DNA of 6,700 bases from Deinococcus rhizophilus (GTDB lineage Bacteria > Deinococcota > Deinococci > Deinococcales > Deinococcaceae): the NCBI RefSeq assembly GCF_030271215.1, contig NZ_JASNGB010000010.1, forward strand, positions 32,207 to 38,906, read 5' to 3'. Every line of letters starts with the position of its first letter. Position 1 is the stretch's first letter. Shown piece after piece: positions 1-4,193 of this stretch. The notes under the pieces are model-generated. The model was not told the origin of the DNA. It was given only the letters and a program-made list of their open reading frames with translations, and made no database searches. Both the position numbers and the translations under genes were made by a program.

Positions 1-578
1 TTCAACCGGTCCGCGATCTGCTGCAAGGTCAGGCCCTGAGCCCGCAAGACCTGCACATAGCCGCTGACCAGCCGGTAGCTCTCGACGGCAGTGGTACGCC
101 GGGCCTGCGCTCCCCGCCGCCTCGCCTCCAGCGTCAGGTTCTGTGGATTGCCCAGCTTGACCCCTCTCGCTTTGGCCGCGGTCAGGGCGTCCTTGGTCCG
201 GGTGGAGATCATCTTGGCTTCCTTCTCCGCGACTGCGGCCAGGATGTGCACCGTCAGCGAATCCACCTCGGGCATATCCACAGCGGTGAAGCGCACCCGG
301 CTTTCCATCAGGCCCGAGACGAAGTGGACGTTGCGGGCGAGGCGGTCGAGCTTGGCGATCAGGAGTTCGGCGCCTTCTCGCCGGGCCTGTTCGAGGGCAC
401 TGGCGAGTTCGGGACGCTGACGCTTGTTGGTGCCGGTCTCGATCTCGGTGAAGGAGGCGGTGACCTCGTAGCCCCTGGCTCTGGCGAAGGCGGCCACGTT
501 CGCCTGCTGGGCTTCCAGTCCCAGACCCGAAGCGGCCTGTTTCTGACGGGAGACCCGGTAGTAGGCGATGGCTTTCAT
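1..578 (-). CDS. Small serine recombinase (resolvase/invertase family), C-terminus cut by window edge
   Basis: Site-specific DNA recombinase that cuts and rejoins DNA through a 5' phosphoserine. Read on the minus strand from ATG at 578, it gives 192 codons and remains open at the left edge. The N-terminus MKAIAYYRVS places the catalytic serine at residue 10 with Arg8 beside it. LIAKLDRLARN (73-83) supplies the conserved Asp78, Arg79 and Arg82, and Glu118 and Arg127 lie on the following long helix. GLTLQQIADRLN (182-193) is the start of the C-terminal DNA-binding helix-turn-helix. The family is usually 180-230 aa, so only a short tail is missing. No Shine-Dalgarno lies before the start, but a good promoter lies just upstream, so the message may have almost no leader. 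It is divergent from the vapBC pair. Resolvase versus invertase cannot be told from sequence. Family assignment is secure. Confidence 0.93.
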   Translation of the reverse strand, partial: MKAIAYYRVSRQKQAASGLGLEAQQANVAAFARARGYEVTASFTEIETGTNKRQRPELASALEQARREGAELLIAKLDRLARNVHFVSGLMESRVRFTAVDMPEVDSLTVHILAAVAEKEAKMISTRTKDALTAAKARGVKLGNPQNLTLEARRRGAQARRTTAVESYRLVSGYVQVLRAQGLTLQQIADRL

Positions 579-588
579 GGGTTGTGTC

Positions 589-617
589 AGTATAAAGGTC
601 CACAAATGTGCGTTCAA
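589..617 (-). promoter_or_regulatory. Promoter of the serine recombinase
   Basis: On the minus strand, TTGAAC (612-617) and TATACT (589-594) are separated by exactly 17 bp, close to the sigma-70 consensus. The expected transcription start is about 582-583, only about 5 nt before the ATG at 578. That agrees with the lack of a ribosome binding site there and suggests a near-leaderless mRNA. The promoter lies inside the dyad at 592-627, so a protein bound there would block it. Confidence 0.65.
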
Positions 618-627
618 GAACCTTTAT
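592..627. repeat. Nested dyads: candidate recombinase site or operator
   Basis: Perfect 8-bp outer arms ATAAAGGT (592-599) and ACCTTTAT (620-627) enclose a 20-bp spacer. The spacer itself holds two small perfect dyads, CACAAATGTG (601-610) and GTTCAAGAAC (612-621). The 36-bp structure sits directly upstream of the recombinase and overlaps its promoter. Small serine recombinases commonly act at a crossover site next to their own gene and repress themselves there. That role is inferred here, not shown. The dyad could also be an operator shared with the divergent toxin-antitoxin operon. Confidence 0.5.
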
Positions 628-644
628 GGAGAGGGAAGCACGGA

Positions 645-668
645 TGGTATATACTCTTCGGTAGATAC
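645..668 (+). promoter_or_regulatory. vapBC promoter with extended -10 and repeated operator-like 9-mers
   Basis: TGG followed by TATATA (645-653) forms an extended -10 and predicts a transcript start near 660. No good -35 is visible. GGTATATAC (646-654) is repeated as GGTAGATAC (660-668) with one mismatch and a 14-bp period, and the first copy contains the perfect palindrome GTATATAC (647-654). AbrB-fold antitoxins usually repress their own promoter by binding repeats of this sort, so these are plausible VapB sites. That function is inferred. Confidence 0.5.
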
Positions 669-673
669 GGAGG
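669..673 (+). promoter_or_regulatory. Ribosome binding site of the vapB antitoxin
   Basis: GGAGG lies 6 nt before the ATG at 680 and fixes that codon as the start of the antitoxin. This is one of the strongest Shine-Dalgarno matches in the window. It contrasts with the recombinase on the other side of the same spacer, which has none. Confidence 0.75.
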
Positions 674-679
674 CAGACC

Positions 680-916
680 ATGACCACAGCCAAGGTGTTC
701 CAGAGTGGCAACTCCCAGGCCGTCCGCCTCCCCCGCGAGATGCGGCTGGATGTCAGTGAAGTCGAGATCACCCGCCACGGTGATCTGCTGATCCTGAGGC
801 CCATCCGCCGGGAGGCTACGCTCGCCTCCGCCTTCGATGCCCTGGCGAGGATCGGCGATGATTTTCTGCCCGAAGGGCGTCAGCAGGGCGAGGCCCAGGA
901 GCAGGAAGCGTTTTGA
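680..916 (+). CDS. vapB: VapB-type antitoxin with AbrB/SpoVT DNA-binding fold
   Basis: Antitoxin of a type II toxin-antitoxin pair. It is expected to bind and inhibit the PIN toxin encoded next and to repress the shared promoter. The 78-aa product has the swapped-hairpin AbrB signature in its first half: TTAKVFQSGNSQAVRLPREM (2-21), then the strand segment VEITRHGDLLILRP (28-41). The second half (about 42-78), with EATLASAFDALARIGDDFLPEGR, is the usual toxin-wrapping tail, acidic and probably flexible. Length is typical for the family. The start is set by GGAGG at 669-673. The stop codon overlaps the toxin start by 4 nt (TTGA, 913-916), so translation of the two is probably coupled and antitoxin is made first. 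The family call is firm; the vapB name depends on its PIN-domain partner. Confidence 0.9.
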   Translation: MTTAKVFQSGNSQAVRLPREMRLDVSEVEITRHGDLLILRPIRREATLASAFDALARIGDDFLPEGRQQGEAQEQEAF

Positions 917-1320
917 CCCTCCGTTACCTCCTCGACACCACCATCTGCATCTTCATCATCAAGAACAAACCCACGGCCGTCCGGGAGCGGTTCGCCGGGC
1001 TACGACCGGGTGAAGTGGGGCTGAGCGCCGTGACCGAAGCGGAGCTGCTGCACGGGGTCTATAAGAGTGCACGGATCGAGCACAACCTCGCCGCCGTGCT
1101 GGACTTCGCCTCGCAACTGGTGGTGGTCCCTTTCGATTCGCAGGTCGCGGACGCCTACGGGCGCATTCGGGCCGAGCTGGAGAAGGCCGGGCAGCCCATC
1201 GGTCCCCTGGACTTTCAGATCGCGGCCACGGCGGTCGCCCACGGCCTGATCCTCGTGACCAACAACACCTGCGAGTTCGCACGGGTGCCGGACCTGAAGA
1301 TCGAAGACTGGACCCTATAG
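913..1320 (+). CDS. vapC: VapC-type toxin, PIN-domain ribonuclease
   Basis: Toxin of the pair: a metal-dependent endoribonuclease of the PIN family, whose members typically cleave tRNA or rRNA; the target here is unknown. The 135-aa protein shows the acidic active site in order. Asp8 is in YLLDTT, Glu44 in TEAELLHG, and Asp100 in PLDFQIAATAVAHG. The family-typical end LVTNNTCEFARVPDLKIEDW (114-133) supplies Asn118 and Glu121. Length is normal (about 130-140 aa) and nothing looks broken, so it is probably active. The start is TTG at 913, inside the last codons of the antitoxin and sharing TTGA with its stop. There is no good ribosome binding site of its own, so expression probably depends on ribosomes finishing vapB, a way of keeping toxin below antitoxin. 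CCCTATAGGG, a 10-bp palindrome, spans the stop codon. Confidence 0.92.
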   Translation: MTLRYLLDTTICIFIIKNKPTAVRERFAGLRPGEVGLSAVTEAELLHGVYKSARIEHNLAAVLDFASQLVVVPFDSQVADAYGRIRAELEKAGQPIGPLDFQIAATAVAHGLILVTNNTCEFARVPDLKIEDWTL

Positions 1321-1379
1321 GGGTGGCGTTGCAGAAGGGGTTGTTCAAGACCCGAAACAAGGTCAAACCGCTCCACATT

Positions 1380-1390
1380 GCGGAAACCGC
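1380..1390. repeat. Small hairpin GCGG-aaa-CCGC
   Basis: GCGG (1380-1383) and CCGC (1387-1390) pair perfectly around a 3-nt loop. It is the first of a string of dyads in the gene-free stretch after vapC. On its own it is minor. Confidence 0.45.
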
Positions 1391-1406
1391 CCAGAACGAG
1401 AGCAAA

Positions 1407-1446
1407 GACGGAGGGGCCAGGCCGGTCTCCCAGCAGCCCCTCCGTC
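1407..1446 (-). terminator. Strong 11-bp hairpin; possible minus-strand terminator or structured-RNA element
   Basis: GACGGAGGGGC (1407-1417) and GCCCCTCCGTC (1436-1446) form a perfect 11-bp GC-rich stem with an 18-nt loop. On the minus strand the stem is followed by TTTGCT, a weak U-tract, which would fit an intrinsic terminator. The gene it would serve is not evident, because no convincing minus-strand gene lies upstream. On the plus strand it is followed by GAG and has no U-tract, so it is not a good vapBC terminator. It may instead be part of a structured RNA or a mobile-element remnant. Confidence 0.45.
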
Positions 1447-1453
1447 GAGTAGA

Positions 1454-1470
1454 CGCTGGGTTCCCCAGCG
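1454..1470. repeat. Hairpin CGCTGGG-ttc-CCCAGCG
   Basis: Perfect 7-bp arms (1454-1460 and 1464-1470) lie around a 3-nt loop, 7 nt after the 11-bp hairpin at 1407-1446. The close spacing of strong dyads here is unusual for ordinary intergenic DNA. Confidence 0.55.
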
Positions 1471-1481
1471 GCCCTCTATCA

Positions 1482-1497
1482 ACAACCGCGCGGTTGT
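1482..1497. repeat. Perfect 16-bp palindrome
   Basis: ACAACCGC followed directly by its reverse complement GCGGTTGT, with no spacer. Contiguous palindromes of this length are typical binding sites for dimeric proteins; they form poor RNA hairpins because no loop is left. It lies between the hairpin cluster and the upstream region of the small membrane-protein gene. No regulator can be named. Confidence 0.55.
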
Positions 1498-1749
1498 GGG
1501 CGGTCAGCACGGCGGTATGGTCCCGGGTGCTGCCAAACCCCGGAGCTTGACCTGTAAAGGTTTCGGCTCCTTCCTCAGTCATCCCACAATGTGGGCACGC
1601 ATGTCAAGAGAGGGGTTCGCCACCCGACTGTTCAGCTCATCAGCAAACCCCTGCTGGGCTACGCAGACTGTGGGTGGCCCCGGCCACTTTGCCAACGGTC
1701 TCTTGTGATGACTCACGATCGCCCATCGGGTGACTGACACAATAATCCC

Positions 1750-1986
1750 ATGCTTGCTCTGTCGCTGAGCCTGACGGTGGTGGCCCTTCTGCTCGTGGCG
1801 CGGAGCCTTCAGGAGGAGGGACTGAAAGAAGCCCAGACCCGTGCGGTGTGGGGAGCAGTCCTCGCAGGGCTGGGACAGGGCCTGCTGATGCTGGGCTTCA
1901 CCTGGGCGGCCGTGGTAGCCATCTTCCTGTGCAGTCTGAGTGCGTTCAGCGTCGTGGTCGCCGCCCGGAAGAGCTCCACGACCTGA
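1750..1986 (+). CDS. Small hydrophobic protein, probable membrane protein
   Basis: I do not recognise a family. The 78-aa product is strongly hydrophobic. Residues 2-17 (LALSLSLTVVALLLVA) form one likely membrane segment. After a charged stretch with QEEGLKEAQTR (21-31), residues 32-72 form a long apolar region, long enough for two helices with a turn near 50-51. The end, AARKSSTT, is basic and polar. A topology of three segments in the inner membrane is the simplest reading. There is no ribosome binding site before the ATG; CACAAT at 1738-1743 lies where the -10 of a leaderless transcript would be but is only a 4/6 match. The next gene follows 25 nt downstream on the same strand, probably co-transcribed. 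The overlapping minus-strand frame has no start signal or recognisable content. Moderate confidence that it is expressed. Confidence 0.55.
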   Translation: MLALSLSLTVVALLLVARSLQEEGLKEAQTRAVWGAVLAGLGQGLLMLGFTWAAVVAIFLCSLSAFSVVVAARKSSTT

Positions 1987-2000
1987 ACGCTTCTCCTTCC

Positions 2001-2006
2001 AAGGGG
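2001..2006 (+). promoter_or_regulatory. Ribosome binding site deciding the start of the 101-aa antitoxin-like gene
   Basis: AAGGGG sits 5 nt before the ATG at 2012. The same frame is open from an earlier ATG at 1940, but that start lies inside the upstream gene and has no such site. The coding region is therefore taken from 2012. Confidence 0.55.
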
Positions 2007-2011
2007 ACCTC

Positions 2012-2317
2012 ATGTCACAACTGAAACCAGAACCAGAGACTCAGCCGAGGACGCCGACCATCCGTGTTCAGTACTTTAGGGACCCCCAGCGGTACGAGTA
2101 CGACGGCCTCCCGGTGTACTTCGATCCAGCAGACGGTCACACGAGTGAGGAAGCTATCGAGCGCATGGCGGCCGCTGTTGCAGGCGACGTCCATGTGGCC
2201 CAGGCATGGATGGACCGGCCCAATCTGGAGTTGCACCACCGCACCCCCCGGCAGGCCTACCGTGATGGGGACGTTGGCCGGGTGATCGGCATCCTGGCGA
2301 ACGTTGCTGGGTTCTGA
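2012..2317 (+). CDS. Small protein with an MbcA/ParS/Xre-like toxin-binding C-terminus
   Basis: The 101-aa product ends in AQAWMDRPNLELHHRTPRQA (63-82) and then GDVGRVIGILANVAGF (86-101). The pattern W-x3-PN-x2-L-x3-TP, then G-x-V-x2-VI-x2-L resembles the domain (DUF2384) that antitoxins of the MbcA/ParS/Xre group use to hold RES-fold toxins. Unlike typical members it has no recognisable N-terminal helix-turn-helix. Residues 1-60 hold an acidic, proline-rich start and YFRDPQRYEYDGLPVYFDPA (21-40), which I do not recognise. No RES toxin is adjacent: the gene before it is a small membrane protein, and the gene after it is convergent and of unknown type. It may be an orphan antitoxin, an adaptor, or a chance resemblance. 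The coding call is good, the family call moderate. Confidence 0.65.
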   Translation: MSQLKPEPETQPRTPTIRVQYFRDPQRYEYDGLPVYFDPADGHTSEEAIERMAAAVAGDVHVAQAWMDRPNLELHHRTPRQAYRDGDVGRVIGILANVAGF

Positions 2318-2329
2318 AGGTGGGCTGGA

Positions 2330-2866
2330 TCAATCCGAGTTCTCGCTGATCACCCACAGCCGCCAGCGGTTGAGCATGCCCAGGGCCAAGGTGAAGCGCT
2401 CATCGACCTCCAGCAGATCGTCGAGCCGCCTTGGCAGTTCGTCCACGGCCAAGTGACGAAGGTGCTCGGGCGTCACATCGATGGGGTAGACCGCCTCGCG
2501 GAACTCCCGATAGCTCAAGGCGCAGTCCACACCGAGAAGGCCCCGCAGCGCGTCCCGATACCGCACCAGATCGTCGATGGTGATGCCCCAGCCGCTGAGG
2601 TTGGTGTCCCCGAACCGGTCGGCGAGTTCCAGTAGCCCGGTTTCCCGTTCTGGCCTGAGGACGAGTTCAGTGGCGAGGAGTTCCACCTGGTCGCAGTGAA
2701 TGCCGCCCGCCTGGTGACGGAGGTGATGCCAGGTGCGGGAGGGAGATGGGCGCACGCCACGCGCCAGCCATTCCGGGTCGATGCCCAGCAGCAGGCGGGG
2801 GCGCCGTTCAAGGTCTGGAAACAGGTCCCAGGTGGAAATGACAGGAAGAGATGTGGGCTCTGTCAT
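2330..2866 (-). CDS. Hypothetical protein, 178 aa
   Basis: I do not recognise this protein. It is soluble-looking, with no signal peptide or membrane segment, and rich in Leu, Arg, Asp and Glu. Features include LERRPRLLLGIDPEWLARGV (19-38), a His/Trp patch TWHHLRHQAGGIHCDQVELL (45-64), DRFGDTNLSGWGITIDDLVR (83-102), and a helical C-terminus with DELPRRLDDLLEVDERFTLA and a Trp-rich tail NRWRLWVISENSD. The start is taken as ATG at 2866 because an upstream gene ends at 2874, only 7 nt before; GAGGG 4 nt ahead is a weak ribosome site. The frame also reads back to an ATG at 2974, but that would overlap the upstream gene by about 100 nt. It is the second gene of a two-gene minus-strand unit, and its stop lies 12 nt from the stop of the convergent neighbour. 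A role in a two-component module is possible but only by context. Confidence 0.75.
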   Translation of the reverse strand: MTEPTSLPVISTWDLFPDLERRPRLLLGIDPEWLARGVRPSPSRTWHHLRHQAGGIHCDQVELLATELVLRPERETGLLELADRFGDTNLSGWGITIDDLVRYRDALRGLLGVDCALSYREFREAVYPIDVTPEHLRHLAVDELPRRLDDLLEVDERFTLALGMLNRWRLWVISENSD

Positions 2867-2873
2867 CGCGCCC

Positions 2874-3086
2874 TCAGGGCTCCCCACCCTGCCGGATACG
2901 GCGCTGGCGGGCTTCCGGCGTGAACTTGAGCCCTCGGCCTCCCCGCGCGGTGAACAGGACGACCCGGCGCCCACCGGGCAGCGTGACCGTTCTCCTGCCG
3001 TCGCTCATGGCCACCTCGTGCACGGCCCGTGCGGTCTCCGGGGTGCTCAGGACCTGTTCCATCAACTCACTGAGTTTCCGTTTCAT
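2874..3086 (-). CDS. Hypothetical small basic protein, 70 aa, first gene of a pair
   Basis: I do not recognise a family. The start is well supported: AGGAG lies 5 nt before the ATG at 3086 (minus strand; 3092-3096 in plus coordinates). The first part, LSELMEQVLSTPETARAVHEVAM (5-27), looks helical. Residues 31-49 (RRTVTLPGGRRVVLFTARG) look like a short beta hairpin, and the C-terminus, with FTPEARQRRIRQ, is strongly basic and could bind nucleic acid. The 178-aa gene begins 7 nt after its stop, so the two are surely co-transcribed. A small basic protein followed by a larger partner, in an island of toxin-antitoxin pairs, invites the idea of another such pair. No domain supports that beyond size and arrangement. 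Confidence 0.72.
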   Translation of the reverse strand: MKRKLSELMEQVLSTPETARAVHEVAMSDGRRTVTLPGGRRVVLFTARGGRGLKFTPEARQRRIRQGGEP

Positions 3087-3091
3087 GGGGT

Positions 3092-3096
3092 CTCCT
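3092..3096 (-). promoter_or_regulatory. Ribosome binding site of the 70-aa gene
   Basis: AGGAG on the minus strand, 5 nt upstream of ATG at 3086. It is a near-consensus site and the best argument that this small unrecognised gene is real. Confidence 0.7.
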
Positions 3097-3147
3097 GTCT
3101 CCGGCCTGCTTCAAGACTACAGAGAGTCGGCTGGCCCCGGTCCCTCG

Positions 3148-3366
3148 TCATTCTTCCGCCAGCCACCCGGGGCGCGGACGTGCTCCCTCCTCACGACGGC
3201 GCGCCTCGGCCCGTTGCTCGCGCTGTTTGCGGCGTTGCTCCTCTGCCGCCTCCCACGGGCCACGCGGAAGCAAGACGAACGGGGTGGGGACCAGCCCTCC
3301 TTCCAGCACTGGTCTTCGGCGTGGAGACAGGCGGCCGAGCATCCTTCTCAACAACGCAGAGGGCAA
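3148..3366 (-). CDS. Possible small charged protein, 72 aa (or 64 aa)
   Basis: This open frame lies just upstream of, and in the same direction as, the unknown two-gene unit. It reads from TTG at 3366, or from ATG at 3342 (64 aa). The middle, PVLEGGLVPTPFVLLPRGPW, looks protein-like, and the following EEQRRKQREQRAEARRREE is highly charged and probably a helix or coiled coil. GGGAGAGGG about 6 nt before the TTG could serve as ribosome site, but it forms one arm of the hairpin at 3358-3377. The ATG at 3342 has a purine run touching it, which is too close. No family is recognised. High GC makes long chance frames common here, and overlapping frames exist on both strands, so this is tentative. 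The rest of the spacer between 3087 and 3406 holds no other supported gene. Confidence 0.33.
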   Translation of the reverse strand: MPSALLRRMLGRLSPRRRPVLEGGLVPTPFVLLPRGPWEAAEEQRRKQREQRAEARRREEGARPRPGWLAEE

Positions 3367-3377
3367 TGTCGCCCTCT
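3358..3377. repeat. Hairpin AGAGGGC-aatgtc-GCCCTCT
   Basis: Perfect 7-bp arms (3358-3364 and 3371-3377) surround a 6-nt loop. It lies 8 bp before the palindrome at 3386-3405 and covers the region where a -35 of the toxin promoter would fall. It also overlaps the possible ribosome site and TTG start of the minus-strand ORF. No U-tract follows on either strand, so it is not a clear terminator. Confidence 0.5.
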
Positions 3378-3385
3378 CCCAAGGT

Positions 3386-3405
3386 GGTTTAGGTTAAACT
3401 AAACC
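3386..3405 (+). promoter_or_regulatory. 20-bp operator palindrome holding a leaderless promoter for the toxin-antitoxin operon
   Basis: Arms GGTTTAG (3386-3392) and CTAAACC (3399-3405) flank GTTAAA; the whole is a 20-bp palindrome broken at a single symmetric pair. The -10 hexamer TAAACT (3395-3400) lies inside it, at -12 to -7 relative to the GTG at 3407, so transcription would begin on the start codon itself. This fits the leaderless mRNA pattern known in Deinococcus. No good -35 is visible. The obvious candidate to bind the palindrome is the XRE antitoxin encoded in the same operon, giving autorepression; that is inference from how such pairs are usually controlled. Confidence 0.6.
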
Positions 3406-3406
3406 C

Positions 3407-3793
3407 GTGCCCGCCCTGGTCTATACCCGTCATCCCCGCAGGCTGGCGGCGCGGCATCCCCGGATCATCGAAACACTGCTGGCGATGAACCGGGCCGGAC
3501 ACCGGGAGGCGGTGGCCGGGTGCATCCGGATGTGCCGCGACTTGCGGGGCGAGGGCCGCCACAGCCGCTACGCCAAGCCCCTGAAGTACCTGCCCGGCGC
3601 CTGGGAATTCAAGCCCACCACGCGGGGCGGGCAGCGCGGCGGAGCACGGGTCTACTTCCTGTGGCTGCGAGACGGTCGCCCGCTGCTGACCGGGGCCGAG
3701 TACAAGCTGCCGGGAGCGGAGGCCGACGAAGATCTGCTCGACGAACTCGTGGATATCGCCGAAGCTGTGAAGAAAGGAGTTCTGACGCCATGA
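3407..3793 (+). CDS. RelE/HigB-like (Gp49-type) toxin
   Basis: Toxin of a type II pair with gene order toxin first, as in higBA. Members of this RelE-superfamily group typically cut mRNA, often on the ribosome. The 128-aa product carries the core pattern KPLKYLPGAWEFKPTTRGGQ (57-76) followed by RGGARVYFLWLRDGRPLL (77-94). This corresponds to the L-x-G-x-WE-(L/F)-(R/K)-P and RVYF strands of Gp49/HigB proteins, with Arg73, Arg77 and Arg81 as possible RNA-contacting residues. N- and C-terminal helices (about 8-47 and 104-124) flank it. The start is GTG at 3407, because the -10 box lies exactly where a leaderless transcript would put it. The stop shares ATGA with the antitoxin start. The protein looks intact. 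The family is fairly sure, the subgroup less so. Confidence 0.8.
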   Translation: MPALVYTRHPRRLAARHPRIIETLLAMNRAGHREAVAGCIRMCRDLRGEGRHSRYAKPLKYLPGAWEFKPTTRGGQRGGARVYFLWLRDGRPLLTGAEYKLPGAEADEDLLDELVDIAEAVKKGVLTP

Positions 3794-4185
3794 CCGACCG
3801 TGCCAAAGCCCGCGCTGCCCGCCTGGCCGCCCTGCTGAATGAGGACGGGACCGTGACGCCCGCCGAACACCTGCCCGAGGGGTTGCTGACCGAGAGCGAA
3901 GATGTGGGGGCGACCTATTTAGAGGCCCTGACCGCCGAGACGGTGGGAGAGGGCCTGCACGCCGTCCGGGTGGAATCCGGCCTGGAGACGCCCGAGGTGC
4001 TGGCGCGGCGGGGACTCAGCAAGGGGCGGCTCTCGCAGATCGAGCGCCCGAGCCTCAACCCCCAGCTCTCGACCATCACGCAACAGGCCGACGCACTGGA
4101 CTACGACGTGACCATCGTGTTCACGCCCCGGCACAAGGACCGCCGGGCCGTGCGGGTCGCGGTCAAACCTGCCTCCAATCACTGA
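3790..4185 (+). CDS. XRE-family helix-turn-helix antitoxin
   Basis: Antitoxin partner of the preceding RelE/HigB-like toxin and probable repressor of the operon. The 131-aa product has an N-terminal extension (1-50) with a helix rich in Ala, Arg and Leu and then TPAEHLPEGLLTESEDVGAT. The XRE DNA-binding domain spans about 53-110. GLHAVRVESGLETPEVLARR (55-74) forms the first helices, SKGRLSQIER (77-86) is the recognition helix, and PQLSTITQQADALDYDVTIVF (91-111) completes the fold. Residues 112-131 form a basic tail. The ATG at 3790 overlaps the toxin stop (ATGA, 3790-3793), and AAAGGAG (3773-3779) inside the toxin gene gives it a strong ribosome site 10 nt upstream. The antitoxin can thus be translated well even though it is second. 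A GC hairpin follows at 4194-4217, before hsdR. Confidence 0.85.
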   Translation: MTDRAKARAARLAALLNEDGTVTPAEHLPEGLLTESEDVGATYLEALTAETVGEGLHAVRVESGLETPEVLARRGLSKGRLSQIERPSLNPQLSTITQQADALDYDVTIVFTPRHKDRRAVRVAVKPASNH

Positions 4186-4193
4186 CGTGCTTC

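Larger units (their letters stand above)
1321..1749. other. Gene-free, dyad-rich spacer (429 nt)
   Basis: No reading frame here has a convincing start, ribosome binding site or recognisable protein. The notable content is inverted repeats. Besides those listed singly, there are CCCACA-a-TGTGGG (1583-1595), CAGCA/TGCTG (1641-1656) and GTGGCC-cc-GGCCAC (1674-1687). A distant 7-bp pair, CAAGAGA/TCTCTTG (1605-1611 and 1699-1705), bounds a 101-bp segment. On the minus strand a perfect -35 hexamer TTGACA occurs (1602-1607), but no -10 follows at good spacing. The stretch could be a noncoding RNA gene, a decayed insertion element, or a dispersed noncoding repeat of the kind known in Deinococcus genomes. 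These are guesses. Confidence 0.5.

Noticed and set aside
91..683. Plus-strand open frames over the recombinase gene
   Set aside because: The minus strand encodes a clear serine recombinase with catalytic residues in order; the plus frames are its shadows.
959..1582. A 207-aa minus-strand open frame across vapC and the following spacer
   Set aside because: Half of it is the shadow of vapC, composition is Arg/Pro/Ser-rich without a family, and it runs through several strong dyads. No ribosome site was convincing.
1602..1607. Perfect -35 hexamer TTGACA on the minus strand in the spacer
   Set aside because: No -10 at 16-19 bp spacing and no gene downstream, so it is not called as a promoter.
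1940..2011. Upstream ATG extending the 101-aa antitoxin-like gene by 24 residues
   Set aside because: The extension lies in the end of the previous gene and reads Arg/Pro-rich. AAGGGG before the ATG at 2012 favours the shorter form.
1579..2013. A 144-aa minus-strand open frame opposite the small membrane protein
   Set aside because: Gln/His/Arg-rich sequence without recognisable motifs. The plus-strand frame has clear membrane segments and a co-directional neighbour, so it is preferred.
2867..2974. N-terminal extension of the 178-aa protein to ATG at 2974
   Set aside because: It would overlap the 70-aa gene by about 100 nt in another frame and adds a low-complexity Ser/Gly/Arg stretch. The start at 2866 follows the upstream stop by 7 nt, the usual operon spacing.
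2733..3402. Two overlapping plus-strand frames of 219 and 183 aa
   Set aside because: They lie opposite the two minus-strand unknown genes, are Pro/Arg/Ser-rich, lack start signals and overlap each other in different frames. The minus-strand 70-aa gene has a near-consensus ribosome site.
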